This document shows positions 8,463 to 19,567 of a stretch of DNA of 21,328 bases, piece after piece. The stretch lies in contig NW_014580060.1 of assembly GCF_000485595.1 (NCBI RefSeq), positions 1 to 21,328 on the forward strand, given 5' to 3'. Source of the DNA: Priapulus caudatus (Eukaryota > Priapulida > Priapulimorpha > Priapulimorphida > Priapulidae). The notes below the pieces were generated by a model. It had not been told where the DNA came from. It saw only the letters and a program-made list of their open reading frames with translations, and made no database searches. The number at the start of each line of letters is the position of its first letter. The stretch's first letter is position 1. The position numbers and the translations under genes were made by a program.

Positions 8463-8645
8463 CAGGGAGAGGAAAGAGGAAGGAGGGAGAGGTAGCAGGG
8501 CAAGGAAGGAGGGAAGGGAAAGAGGAAGGGGTAGCAGGGCAAGGAAGGAGGGAAGAGGTAGCAGGGCAAGGAAGGAGGGAAGGGAAAGAGGAAGGAGGGA
8601 GAGGTAGCAGGGAGGGGAAGTAGGAAGAGGAAGAAGGGAAAGAAA
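8463..8645 (+). repeat. Purine-only tandem repeat in the presumed 3' UTR
   Basis: Immediately after the stop, variants of ggtagcagggcaaggaagga alternate with gggaagggaaagaggaagga for about 180 bp, with almost no pyrimidines on the + strand. Three to four units of roughly 35-50 bp can be counted. Open frames through it (EGKEEG, GRGSRARKE types) are repeat translations. Such mirror-like polypurine DNA can adopt triplex structure; whether it does is not visible here. Confidence 0.8.
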
Positions 8646-8732
8646 GGTGAGATTCCTTTCCGTCGTCGTTGTCTCTCTTTGCTTTAAAGTAATTTCCTCA
8701 TGCTCTCGAGGTGAGACGCGTTATCATCCTTG

Positions 8733-9141
8733 TAAAGCCCACATCCTCACGCACACCAGACGATTTTTACAAACGATGAAACGATTGAGAACGATGAAAC
8801 GATGAAACGATGGTGTGCAACGGGGCCTGAATATCGAGCTGAGAAAAAAATACAATGCCGTCCAAGCGAACAATCAAGCGAAAGCAATGCGAATTGAGTG
8901 TGGAAAATTTACACAGCCACTCGCACCACGGCTGTTCAAATCTTCCAAGGTCACGCGCACACCACAACAATCGGCCGTCCAAATAATCGTTCGCAAAATC
9001 AACATGTTTGATTTGGAAAATTATCGTCCGACTAAAACTAAAATCGTCTAGCAATGACCCCGCACACCTACATCGTTTCATCGTTCATCGTTCATCGTTT
9101 TCAATCGTTGTAAAAATCGTCCTGGTGTGGCGTGGCCTTAA
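8733..9141. mobile_element. ~400-bp non-autonomous TIR DNA element downstream of symplekin
   Basis: The left terminus (about 8733-8815) has cgcacaccagacgattttta followed by repeated acgatgaaacgatg words. The right terminus (about 9058-9137) is its reverse complement, with catcgtttcatcgttcatcg, then gttgtaaaaatcgtcctggtgtgg and ggcctta. The TIRs are about 70-80 bp and imperfect. A partial internal copy of the cgcacacca word lies near 8955. Target duplication is undecided: TAA stands at the left edge and TTAA at the right. The interior has no transposase, only short frames. A mirrored copy with the same flanks is at 16668-17185. Confidence 0.7.
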
Positions 9142-9184
9142 GCAGCGACGAGAAAACTGTCGTTGGGGGAAGTTCCGTTCGGAA

Positions 9185-9206
9185 AGAGAGAGAGAGAGAG
9201 AGAGAG
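9185..9206 (+). repeat. (GA)n microsatellite
   Basis: A pure gagagagagagagagagaga run. Its mirror in the right arm (near 16560-16600) is broken up and no longer a repeat. Confidence 0.9.
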
Positions 9207-9799
9207 TCCATGTGTGCGAGAGTGCACACGTTCGGGTTCGTGTGCGCATGTATTTTTTCTGCACGAAGAATAGACAGACTCCAACGACCGCGGCCGCTAG
9301 AATATAGTGGTCGCGATCGAGTGAAGCAATCGATGCCGAGAGACAATGGCACGTGAAAACCTGCGACCGAACAACGATGAGAGACGCTGAGAGACCTCTC
9401 ACTACGCTTCGAGCTGTGCTGAGGTGGGTGAATGAGGGTTATGTTACGATTCATGACAGTGCTCAGTGAGTGAGAGTTTACGGCGATGTAAAACATGTAG
9501 TAGTGACTGCGTGGGTGGCAGTAGAAGGCAGCAGCAGCGAAGGCAGATGGCGCGAGTGACGTGCGATTGTGGTTTGTATGTATGGATAATAAAGAAATTG
9601 TTTTGATTTAACGTCTTAAAGATTGGCTAATTCGGTCTAGCTTTTACCCCTCTCGTTCCCTCCCTCACACCCTACGGCTCCTTGTTGCGTGTATCTCACC
9701 CCCTCTTTTAGCTCATACTGACGTGAGTCAGATGTAGCTTGTAGAATGCATGATCGGTGGCGTGCATCCGTGCCGTCCGTCGCGTGGCGTCAACAGTTT
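9207..9799. other. No recognised gene; possible downstream end of the symplekin transcript
   Basis: Overlapping frames of about 70-130 aa occur on both strands but have low-complexity starts in the (GA)n tract and no recognisable domains. Apart from the candidate polyadenylation signal, nothing functional is visible. Confidence 0.4.
9588..9593 (+). promoter_or_regulatory. Candidate polyadenylation signal AATAAA
   Basis: The hexamer occurs in tggataataaagaaattg, followed by T-rich sequence, about 1.1 kb after the symplekin stop and on the same strand. If used, the TIR element and polypurine repeat would lie inside the 3' UTR. Nearer signals could be used instead; no clear AATAAA was noticed between 8463 and 9587. 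Confidence 0.4.
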
Positions 9800-9816
9800 G
9801 GGGGGGGGCGGGGGGG

Positions 9817-9856
<40 letters not shown>

Positions 9857-9866
9857 CGGGGGGCGG
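9800..9866 (+). repeat. Poly-G tract (~65 bp) with isolated C
   Basis: The tract is nearly all G from 9800 to 9866, interrupted by single C bases. It could form G-quadruplexes if real. The matching place in the mirrored arm (about 15620-15690) is ordinary mixed sequence with no poly-C, so length or existence may be a basecalling artefact. Confidence 0.85.
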
Positions 9867-10086
9867 CCACAAATCTAACGCGCTTGAGTAGTCAGCGATA
9901 TTGCGGGACTCGGGGGGGATCGTGAAAAGGCCTCGGGATGAACCAAATTTGGGTCGAGGTGTCGAAGGTCAAAGAATGTGTAAACAGAGGGGGAGATATT
10001 TCCCCTTTAACTTAAGGATAGGAGGAAATACGGAATTGCGTGCACAATTTCAATGCTCGACCTAATCTCTTAATATTACGTGTTAC

Positions 10087-10455
10087 GTGTGCATGGCAGG
10101 AAAACCCATCACGTCAGTGCAAAAATTTGAGGTCACAGTCAAGGAGGGCAGTGGGAATAGGGTCAGATATGAGGACATTTTCCTGAGGACATGGCCTAAT
10201 GGACACGTGAAACTGACTTTTGTGTTTTCAGCGCTGACCTACCATTTTTATCAGCTTATTGAATGGACGGCATCGAAATGTGGCTTCACTGACGTGACGA
10301 AGAGTAAGTTGGTTGATAACGTTTTTGACGCCTTAAGAAGGAGGGTTAAACGATGGATTGCCTGGACGCCTCAATGCCGTCACAGTTGTTGTCATAGAGT
10401 TCATGGCGAGAAAATCATAATCTATCAAAATCACCTATATATAGCCGGACACTAG
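10087..10455 (+). CDS. Unrecognised ORF, 122 aa, doubtful
   Basis: The frame opens MCMAGKPITSVQKFEVTVKE, contains YEDIFLRTWPNGHVKLTFVF and a basic stretch ALRRRVKRWIAW, and ends in a stop at 10455. Composition is protein-like and it is the longest frame in its neighbourhood, but I recognise no domain, signal peptide or splice signals. It could be an exon fragment, a relic of a mobile element or chance. The mirror (about 14.6-15.1 kb) is broken and cannot serve as independent support. Confidence 0.25.
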   Translation: MCMAGKPITSVQKFEVTVKEGSGNRVRYEDIFLRTWPNGHVKLTFVFSALTYHFYQLIEWTASKCGFTDVTKSKLVDNVFDALRRRVKRWIAWTPQCRHSCCHRVHGEKIIIYQNHLYIAGH

Positions 10456-11094
10456 AAATGAGTGCCCTCGAGAAATGAGGCAAACGGATCTTCACATTAC
10501 CGGATCTGCGTGAGTGCGAAGTGACAGCGATCTGATCGTATCTATATCTGACCACCTAGGCTTCTTGTTAATTTATGACCTATTCTTTATCTTTTCACAA
10601 ATGCCGTCATACGACTGAAAATGTTTCCAATTAATGGCCAACACTATTTCATCTACACAATATAATTTATTCTTATCTATAATATTTACTTATAAGCAAC
10701 AAATAATTTTTGTTATCAACAGATCAACTCAAAGCCTCTATTTCTCCAATCAGGACCAGAGATCATCTAACGCTCGGATCCATCAACAGTCAGTTATCAC
10801 AGAAGTCAGCAGCAGGACTAATGTGTGAGTTTTAGAAAACATTCAATGGAGATTAGACAAAGGTAGTTATGCCGCACGTAGATTTCTCCACCTATGTTAT
10901 AGTGTCGCGTAGCCAATGATGTAGTACGCGACTAGCGCGTATCGACGCATATCTGCACCTAACAAAGGTGTCACTACCACGACTTTAAAAGGGGTGTTAC
11001 GAAAATCTAATTAACCGTAGCAACAGTGAAGGCGCCAGATAACAACAAGAGCGCTCACAGGCGTTCTCTGTGTGTTTCATAGCTCTCTAATTTT
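10456..11094. other. No recognised feature
   Basis: AT-rich, stop-rich DNA in the left palindrome arm. A single 64-aa frame (10634-10828) has a hydrophobic start but no identifiable similarity. Confidence 0.45.
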
Positions 11095-11600
11095 CGCGCT
11101 ACCCACACCATGGGCTCTCTCTCTCATCATCATCTCTCGAATACTCGTCCATCGTCTTCTGGCAATCTGTTTCACCTTTAAGACTCCCGCGATCTGCTTT
11201 CTCCCTCTAGCGGCCATATCCTGCACTGGCTACTCCATTACACCATGTACATAGCATCTCGCGATACCTCTGCGCGAGCGCTACTTACGACGCTTCCCGC
11301 GTCCCACCCTCTAGCCCTTCTCATCTGCCCCATTATCGCCGTCGCCTCCCTCCTCTAATCGTTCTCTCGCTCTGTCTCTCCTCTCCTCTGCCCTAAACAT
11401 CGTCATCATCATGTCTGTATATTCTCTCCACCATCATGTATCTCCGCTCCTCGTCAGCTACCCTCTTCTTAATCGGTCAGTCAGTTGCCCTACGATTCTC
11501 CCGCCCTACCCTAATGCCCTCATTTGACTCCTCTCCCTCACTCCACGCACCTGCGATAGCAGCATTAATTGTTACCCCCCATCTCCCACAGGAGCGCCGC
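11095..11600 (+). repeat. Pyrimidine-rich low-complexity stretch
   Basis: There are repeated ctctctctcatcatcatctc, tcgttctctcgctctgtctc and cctccctcctctaatc words. The mirrored arm carries the purine-rich complement (about 13490-14060, gagagagatagagaggagag). No coding sense is apparent. Confidence 0.55.
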
Positions 11601-11946
11601 AACGGGACGGGACAGGGTTGCCCACTGGGTCCAACTCTTCCCGCTAATGTACGAATATACAGCAAAACCTTATTTGAGTCTAGAGTTCATGATTTTTTAT
11701 CGGTTTTATTGTACTTTGTTTGTACTTAGTTTTACTGTGGTTTTTTTTAACATTATAGTAAAAATGAGAAGTACTCGACCCACGATAGTCGCACTATGTA
11801 GTGTCAACTATGACACTGTCCGAGGAGCCACATCCTTCTCGCGGAAATACACTTTAAGACAAGTTCCGTAGCATCTAAATACTTTACTTCAGTCACGCGT
11901 ACTTTATATCGGCGCGGCTTGGCCAGCACCCGACGAGACTATACAG

Positions 11947-12623
11947 CTATGGGAGCAAATCTCTCTCACGGATGGCAGACGCGCGTTCCATAAAGTCCAA
12001 GTCCTCTATTGAGGGTTGGTTTCCAGAGTTCTTATGTTTGGCAAAATTAAATCCAGCGCGCTTTCGCCACGCATCAGCCGTCATTTTGTCCCTTCTCAAA
12101 TATGAGAGTGTCAGTGGAGAGTCACAAACGGTTGGCGTACTATGTAAGAGAGTTAATGTGATGCCATGCATTATGCGTTGGCCAAAAACTTCCCCGATCC
12201 TAAGTATTTTGTTGTTCACTTCCTGTCCCGAGGCATAACGGCAAAACATGACTTGTAAGCAATGAAAATACTATCTTGGAGGCATTCGTTCAATGGGTAA
12301 CCTCTGTTGCAAAATTATGGGCATCCACTACGTTGGCCCCTCGTCTAATCAGCCCTCTTCTAAATAGGACCACGATAACTGCCCAGGACCCCATCGGATA
12401 TTCACATGCCAATTTTTCTTTTACCAAGGTCATAATTGGGTGTAATGCAGGAAACCCATATCCATTCCAAAATCTCCAAGGTACAATCATTGATGGATGT
12501 TATCCTAGACTCAACCTGATTCAAGCGCACAAATTGGAAGCGGACCCACAATATCGCAAGGGCCATTTTTTAAATTTTAAATCCTATCAATGGAAAAGGG
12601 TGTTTATGATCAATTTGAAGTAA
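11947..12623. other. Central zone with uncharacterised ORFs on both strands
   Basis: A minus-strand frame (12249-11947, 100 aa, starts MFCRYASGQEVNNKILRIGE) and a plus-strand frame (12276-12623, 115 aa, starts MEAFVQWVTSVAKLWASTTL) lie side by side near the palindrome axis. Both look protein-like in composition but match no family I know, and neither has a splice or promoter context. Mirror similarity becomes too weak to follow here, so this is probably the loop or turning point. Confidence 0.25.
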
Positions 12624-15600
12624 ATTATGACTTCTCCAAAAATCTGCTGCCCTTGAAAAAATTTTTCATCACGTTTACATGTATGCGATGCCAAGTACCT
12701 CATGCCCATATTTCTTTCTCATACCACAACAACGGGAAGCAATGGACGTGAGAGGAAATTAATGAGACTGAAGATGATGATCAACCGAAGTCATACTAGT
12801 GACAATCCTCTGCCTCATGATCTTTTATTACAAATCTTGTGTATTATGTAGGCGAGATAAGTATGATAAATATGAGGTGTAGAACTTGCAGTGGCAAGTA
12901 GACCAGTAATAAGAATCAATTCTGTAAGAATATATGAAGCGAACGTTTAAAATTCTATTACAGTCACTGTTAGGGCGACTAGATGGCGCCGAGACTACGC
13001 TATCACGGACTAATATAGCACTCACCCATATACTTACCGACCACACTGAGCCGAGGCAGAAATTACCCTATGTTGCTTCTCTCATATAACTTACAGAAAA
13101 TATCAACTCTTGTAATGAGACTACTAAATAGAGTAAAGCGAGCAAACTTATCCTCAAAATGCTATCTATATAAAAAACTTCGAATCTGACAAAAACAAAA
13201 TCATGATCACTATAGACTCAATAAGGTTCTTTTAGTGTTCATATTCTCGATAACTATCACCTGTTTTTTGCAACAAAGAGTTGTTGGACCAGCCTAGGGC
13301 AACAAATGAACGGGCCACCTGATTCTCCTAAACTCCGCCAAGGAGAGGTATGCTCCCCGGTTGGCACGCCAACAAGAATCCGCCCAACAAATGTGTTGGT
13401 CTGAAAATCAATATAATCTTGTTGCGTCGAATGAATGTGGGAAAGAATGACTCGGGGCAAGCCACTCTTGCCAAGCTGCACTTCCGCTCGAGTGGTGCGT
13501 GATAGTGAGAGGGAGAGAGTCAAGACTATCTTGGAGGATTAGAATGTATAAGGTCTGAGGGCTCAGGATATGGTTATCGCGAAACTAAATAGGCACCGTC
13601 ATGTAGAAGAATATGGGAGTGAGAGATCAAGCGAGAGCAAGAAGTTAAGAGCTTGTGAAGTAACAATGCGCGCCAGAGGTTGAGAGGACCATAGTTAATA
13701 GAGTAGACGAAGTGATGAGATCATGTACATGATGCGAAAGAGAAGACGACAGCTAGGAAGGGCGAGGCGATCGGTGAGTATAAGCAGGAGCAGAGGATAG
13801 CAAAAGTGAGCTAGTATTCCGGGATTGCATTTGAGACTAAGAGATGCATGCCCGAGAATAAGAGTTGTAGACAGAGTCACGTCTTCTTCTTGGAGAGAGA
13901 GTATAGATGACATGTGTAAGGAAGAGGAAGAGAGAGAAGGTAAGCGTCAAACGCGAAGATCATAGCGAAGGTAGGAGAGCTGAAAAGATGTTGCGCGAGC
14001 ATAGAGAGTCGAGGTAGTTCGAGAGAGAGATAGAGAGGAGAGCGCGAGTGTATGGTAAGAGGCGAAAATGAGAGAAGAGAACAACTGCACCTACACGAGG
14101 AGCCGGCGAAGAGGCGGTCTGGGCGCTCATATCATGCTAGTGTCGTCGCTATGACCAGCATAACCGGTTCATCTTATCATTCACACCGTAATATATAATC
14201 GTCCCTAATAGACAGATCTAGTGACATACCGGTTGAGTTAGGAATTGCAGATATACGATGATTCGCGAGTTATTGCGTAACATCTAGTTGGCGATTTCAC
14301 GCATTCAATCGATAACCGCTGTATTTACACTTGCCCTATTACCCTTTTCCTAAACCAGCCAATATTGGGTTATATGTTATCATGAATAAATGCGCCACGT
14401 GCCCTGTAAATGCCTGCTTTCTGGTGCAGGTTGTACCGCCTCCAATGCCCTTAGTTAGACTAAAATAACTAAATTAATTAAGTGTCATTGTACAATGATA
14501 TATTATTTGTTGTGTATGAAGATTGTTGTAAAATAAAATTAATGGTAAATCTTTTATTATAGACTATTCAATTGGCATAAAACGAATAGCTGATAATCCC
14601 TGGAGTAAAGATAGAAGGCACACAGACGAGAGAATCACGCAGGTGAAATATATAAAAAAATTCAGTAGGATTCGATCACCGCGCACTCCTTTCAGTACAT
14701 ACCAGAGGTGAGTAGGAACGTTCGGTTTTATCAACCTATCGTAGGCCTTATTGGTTACATAGAATGAAATGTTGCCATGAATATGAAACAACACTGTCGA
14801 CTGATCATCTGAGGCAGTTTCAGGAGAGTCCATGTTAACCCTCCTCTTAAGGGTCAAAACGTTATCAGACACTCTATTTTCGGAAAGCGACAACGATCGA
14901 CTGGCTGGTCTTGGTACTGCTGCTCGCCAAGCTCACGTCTACGTGCGAAAATTAGTCATCATTCCATGGTCCTAGGAATCGGATAAAGGGTGACTATAAT
15001 GGAGTCAGTCACAGTTGCCCGCCTGAAATAAACATAATGTTTTGTCACTGTCGCATTAGGCCATGTCCTCAGAAGAATCTGTTCTAATCATCCTGACCCT
15101 TTCCTCGCACGCTCGAGCATTCTTGACTCTCGCTGATCTACAACTCCCAAATTTGCACCTGCGGTTGAGTTGAGCGTTTCGCTTGTCACCATATACAACA
15201 ACCGGTTGAATCCCTTGGCCCTAAGAATCCACAATTAGTCTCCACCCTCAGAATATTCAAGAGCATAGGTCGACGGCCATTAAGATTTGTGCCCGGTGCG
15301 CAATCTTCACGAATTATCCATCCTACGTTAGTGCCTAAATCTCTTTAAAGTTAAGGGCAATCTATTCCCCCTCTTGCACAGGAATCATTGACACCTACCG
15401 ACAACAGGCGCCTTGAGCCAGACTAGGAGGAAAAGAGAAGTAGCATTTACACGGCTTTGTAAGCATCCGCGAAATAGGGGAACATAAAATTTGTGATTCT
15501 ATCCCTTGAGGCAGTCACGGCGTGTCAAAACGATCGGGCCCAGCGGTATTATCAAAAAAGTACGGCGGTCCGATTCCCGTAATATCGTGACCGTACGTCA

Positions 15601-16667
15601 AGCGGGATAAAGATTATTGGTGGCCGAAAGCCTGTGATTGACAGCGATAGATAAGACTTCCTTAAGGGAAATGGAGATGGGCACGTACGGACAAGGACGA
15701 TGGCCGACGCACGATCATGACACACGCATCTTAGGTGATGTCGCTTTCGACAAACTATATCACGAGTTCTGATATCGGTCAGATGGATCTGATAATAAGA
15801 GAAAGGAGGAGGTGAGATTACTTCCTCAGAACCAGAGAAGGAGTTTGAGGGTGTAGAGGGAGGGGAGGAAAAGAGAGAGAGGGAAACGCTAGAACAGAAT
15901 ACGCCAATCTAAAGACGTTAACATAACCAAACAAATTTCTATTAATCATGACAGTACATACAACACGCACAGTACGACGCGCGTCACGCGCTACATCGTG
16001 TCCCTTGGCGAGCGGATGTTTCTGCATGCTATCACAATCCCTTGCCACCACACGCAGTTCACACTTACTTACATGAAAACAAGTACCCGAGCAGCTAGAA
16101 ACTCAATGCACAGGCTCACTGGAGCAAGGGACACAACTGTCATATGATAACGATCATTATAGAAGCAAAATAACCTAAAACATGTCCACTACAATTCACG
16201 CCAGATTCAGCCAGTGACCAGCAGGCGCCGAAAGCAGAGTAGAGAGACGCCTCAGCTACAGCATACGGCCCACCTCATCAATTCCACCTTGTTTTCTGAA
16301 CGGCAAGATTTTATCCTAGTTTTGTCATGTAGTCGTTGTTCTCTCGTAGCATTTCGATGCGATACTAGAGAACGCTTCACGACACGGCTGTCTAAGGGTG
16401 ACCACAAGCAACTTGTATAGCCATACTGCGTGTCCCGCGGCGCTGTAGGAGGGTCTGCTCTAAGGCTTCTTCGTGGCCAGCGTGATCTAGCGGCAAATCA
16501 TGAGAATACATACCATCGCACGTAAGAACACGGAAACGTGTGCCAACCTCTACTCACACAGGGGACTCTAAACTGTCCATTCTCGCTGCAGTCTTCTTAT
16601 TCTATTTCGCGAATTAAGCCAAAGAACAGATAATCCCCCAACAGACAGTTGTCTCGTCTGCTGCTTA

Positions 16668-17185
16668 TAAGGCCCAAACGCGCACACCAGACGATTTTTA
16701 GCAACTTTGAATACGTATGAAACGATGAAACAGAAAAAACGCTGAACGGTATGTAAGCTCGTGCGGGCAATCACATTTGTAAATCTGAGATATTGATTGT
16801 ATTTATCAGGACGAGAAAATTATCTTATAGAAGAAAATACATGATTTATTTTTGAAACGACCTTATTTGAAGAGGACCCAGATTATGAGGGGGTGGTCGC
16901 TTGCGGTGTGCGAAACCACTATTAGGAGATTGAACAGCGAGAATGGCAGAGTCGCTTGATGTAATATTTCTACTGGACAACATCCTATATATTCGCATGG
17001 CGGCGCGTCTGCCTCAGCTTATAGGTATGATTGCATGAAATCTCGCGTTGGACGCAAATTGTGATTGTTTGTTTCCTCAGCTCGGCATATTCACGGACCC
17101 CGCAACCAACAGTCGGTTCCATCGTTCATCGTTTTCCATCGCGTTTCATCGTTGTAAAAATCGTCTGTGTGAGGCGGTGGGCTTA
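16668..17185 (-). mobile_element. Mirrored, damaged copy of the TIR element
   Basis: The left edge taaggcccaaacgcgcacac and the right edge gtaaaaatcgtctgtgtgag correspond to the right and left ends of the 8733-9141 element. The flanking sequence is shared too: gtctcgtctgctgctt here, and tcgtcgctgctt in the reverse complement of the left arm. The shared flanks show it was copied as part of the large inverted block, not by an independent insertion. It is about 110 bp longer than its partner. Confidence 0.7.
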
Positions 17186-17470
17186 CAAGGATGAGAACGC
17201 GTCTCACGCTTCGAGAGCACAGGAATTGACTTTAAAGGGCAAAGAGAAGACAACACGAACCGGAAAGGAATCTCACTCGTCCTTCCCTTCATCCTCTTCC
17301 TGACTTCACCCTCCCTGCTAGCCTTTCGCTCGCTTGACTCTTTCCGCTTCCCTCCTGTCTGCCTGCCTACCTCTCCTGCCTTCGCTTGCCTGCTACCGCC
17401 CGTTCCTCTTCCCTTCCCTCCTTCCTATGCCCTGCTTATCCGATCTCCCGTCCTCCTTTTCCTCTCCCTG

Positions 17471-17760
17471 CTAGGCCTTCCCTCTCGCGGAAGCTCCTGC
17501 GGCAGGCCTAGCATTCTGCTTAACCTTCCGGACGCGAGGGACCCAACGGGGAAGTAGTTACCTGTGGAACCGAGCTCGGCTCGCGGGAGTCCAATATCCG
17601 TCCATCCACGCTCTCTTGACCCCTACTGCGATCGTGATCCTGCGCCCAGCGGAGAGGGCACGAACGCGGCGGCGGGCGGCGGCTTCGCTTTCGAAGACCG
17701 CCAGAACCCAAGTGTTGATGCTGCATGAGCGCTGGGGCCACATCCGGCTGCTGCTGGTGC
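17471..17760 (-). pseudogene. Broken mirror copy of symplekin's last exon
   Basis: Read on the minus strand, ggcaccagcagcagccggat marks the start and ggagcttccgcgagagg followed by ctagcagggagagg the end. It is about 290 nt against 204 nt, with several frameshifts and a garbled middle. No usable reading frame remains. It matches the clean exon at 8259-8462. Confidence 0.72.
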
Positions 17761-18003
17761 CGGTAGGAGAGCGTGTCGTAAGCACGACCGCCAAGCGGGA
17801 GAGTCATTCTTTAATTCCAAATACTTCTGATTAAACTAACTATGTTCGGAGAAAATCGCGGCGAGACGGTTAGAGACTAGTAGGAACGGTGTCGTATGCT
17901 ACGCAAGGAGAGCTTGCGTCTTCAAATTGTAGATATCATTAAACGTAGCTATGGTAAAGGCGGCCAGCGGTGCCTGGGTAACTGTGGTGTCGTGAACACG
18001 CGC
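17761..18003 (-). repeat. Mirror copy of the junction tandem repeat
   Basis: All three unit starts can still be recognised on the minus strand: cgcgtgttcacgacacc, tgcgtagcatacgacaccg and gtgcttacgacacgctctcc. The units, nearly identical to each other in the left arm, differ strongly from each other here. Confidence 0.65.
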
Positions 18004-18194
18004 GAGGCTGAGAGGTGACAGAATAGAGCTACATCACCTGGTGCGGTCTAGGGGGGTGTGTGCCGTCTGACGGCGTGTTAACTATGCTGGCGCATTCGCT
18101 ATTCCCTGCTGGCAAAAAATCGATTAATTAATAGAAACTTATATGAGTTTGTGAGGTTGATGTGTCGCGTACGTTGCTGCGTGTTGGCACTTAC

Positions 18195-18345
18195 CGGCGT
18201 ATGCTGCAGGCTGCGCCGTCGCCACCTCTGCCAGCCCCGGGCTCTTGTTGTTGCTGCACCGGCTGTCTTCTTGCAGTCAGTCCTCTCATTCCTCCTGCCT
18301 CTTCTGCTTCACCCTCCTGCGCCCCTCGGCACCGTCTCCCCCGTC
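18195..18345 (-). pseudogene. Broken mirror copy of symplekin's acidic exon
   Basis: On the minus strand it runs from cctaggacgggggagacg to tacgccg|gtaagt, keeping the acceptor and donor words but with frameshifts in the Glu-rich part (151 nt for the matching 142). An unrelated-looking 153-aa minus frame and a 177-aa plus frame over this area are by-products. Confidence 0.7.
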
Positions 18346-18874
18346 CTAGGCCAGGCAGAAAGAGAAAAGAAAGATGAAAGGCAATGCACGAGTTGGCGCG
18401 GACGATGGAGTGGCGAGTGTTCGATGACGGCGGAGTACACGCAGAAAATCGACGCGATCTCCCGGTTGTCGTTGCGATTCGACTGTCGTGGCGCGCGGAA
18501 CAAGAAGCGCTACAAACATGAGCTAACACCTCACTTGGACGGGGCAGGACGCAGATCGCGTGACGACGACGGAAAAAACTATCCAACACGAACGGCGACA
18601 ACACCAGCGACCTGTCCGCGAGCGGTAGCTCTACCAGGGAGTCTACTGCCAATCAGACTTTTGCGTTGTACGGACGTTCTATAAAATTGCGGCTTAGGCA
18701 ACAAGTGTGGGCGACGTCGACGACGGCGGCGGAACGTACGCGCGAAAGAGGCGCGTACAAAACCGACCGAGCCCTCGATCATGCAAAGGGGGTACGCGCT
18801 CTCATGTCGCTCAGACGGATGCAATCCGTGGAATCTCGTCGAAGGAAGACACGGCGTAGAGCAGCGGAGCGCAC

Positions 18875-19070
18875 CGTTCGTCCTATCCTGTTCACAGGAG
18901 GACACGACGTTCGGCTGCCGACCCGGCCGCCACGACCCGGAGCTTCACGTCAGCGCGCCCCCTCTGTGCCAATGACGACGGACGAGCAATTCTCTCCCGG
19001 GTTGCGGTGTCGACCCTTGACCGGCCCTCTCAGCAGACCTTGGACGATGTCCTTGTGTTTGAGTGTCTCG
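18875..19070 (-). pseudogene. Broken mirror copy of the second recognised symplekin exon
   Basis: The minus strand reads cgagacactcaaacacaagg then acatcg, matching the RDHLNKDIV start, and later gacgtgaagctccgggtcgt. It is 196 nt against 177, with indels that break the frame (visible peptide debris HKDIVQ and GPVKG). The downstream intron mirror, with cgacgagattccacgg, is also preserved. Confidence 0.72.
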
Positions 19071-19567
19071 GACGCGAGCGAGTGACGACCAGCGACATCG
19101 AGACATCCGCTAGGAGGCGGTAGGACAGGTGCACCGTCATCGCCAGACGCAACCGCCCGCCCGAGCACAGCCGCCACTCTAATCCTGCCCACGTCTTCCT
19201 CGTCACTTACCATTTAACCCCTGCAACGAACCACTCTGATCTACGCGTACTAACCTAGCAGTCTGCTGACAGAGATTTCCGCCCTAAACGCGTCATCTCG
19301 CTGAATTCGCACATTCTACAGATTTAGTTAGTTTACCGTTCGTCCCCGTAAAGTAGGAACGGGACCACCTTAAGGGCCCGAGAAGTCTGAGGAGTATATA
19401 TAACCTGCTCACTAGAATGTAATATACGCGCCTACACTCAGTCTGTGACTCGGTGCCCCACCTTCGGCCGCCGCGGCAACTAGACACATCTATGATGACA
19501 GCCTGCAATGTACCCGTGGCATGGAGCGAGAGCCGAACCTGCGCGGGTCACACCTCCGATACATAAC

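Larger units (their letters stand above)
5205..11950 (+). repeat. Left arm of a window-scale inverted repeat (clean copy)
   Basis: This interval reappears in reverse complement between about 13.0 kb and the right edge, in unbroken order. Anchor pairs are 5262-5305 with 21222-21264, 5945 with 20555, 6741 with 19568, 7110 with 19070, 7916 with 18195, 8259 with 17760, 8735 with 17183, 9137 with 16671, 9880 with about 15600, 10183-10200 with 15053-15071, 10321-10350 with 14835-14860, 11617-11638 with 13278-13303, and 11664-11697 with 13196-13230. In this arm the symplekin exons are open and spliceable, so it is the reliable version of the locus. Confidence 0.85.

Noticed and set aside
8767-9081. 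104-aa minus-strand frame
   Set aside because: It is contained in the TIR element, including its repeated ends, and shows no transposase motif.
13257-14893. Several 70-110 aa minus-strand frames
   Set aside because: They fall in the indel-rich mirror of 10.3-11.7 kb and have no domain; I treat them as chance frames in the right arm.
18151-18684. 177-aa plus-strand and 153-aa minus-strand (18191-18652) open frames
   Set aside because: They lie over the mirrored copies of symplekin's acidic exon and neighbouring introns. Neither is in the exon's original frame throughout, and composition is Arg/Pro/Ala noise from GC-rich DNA.
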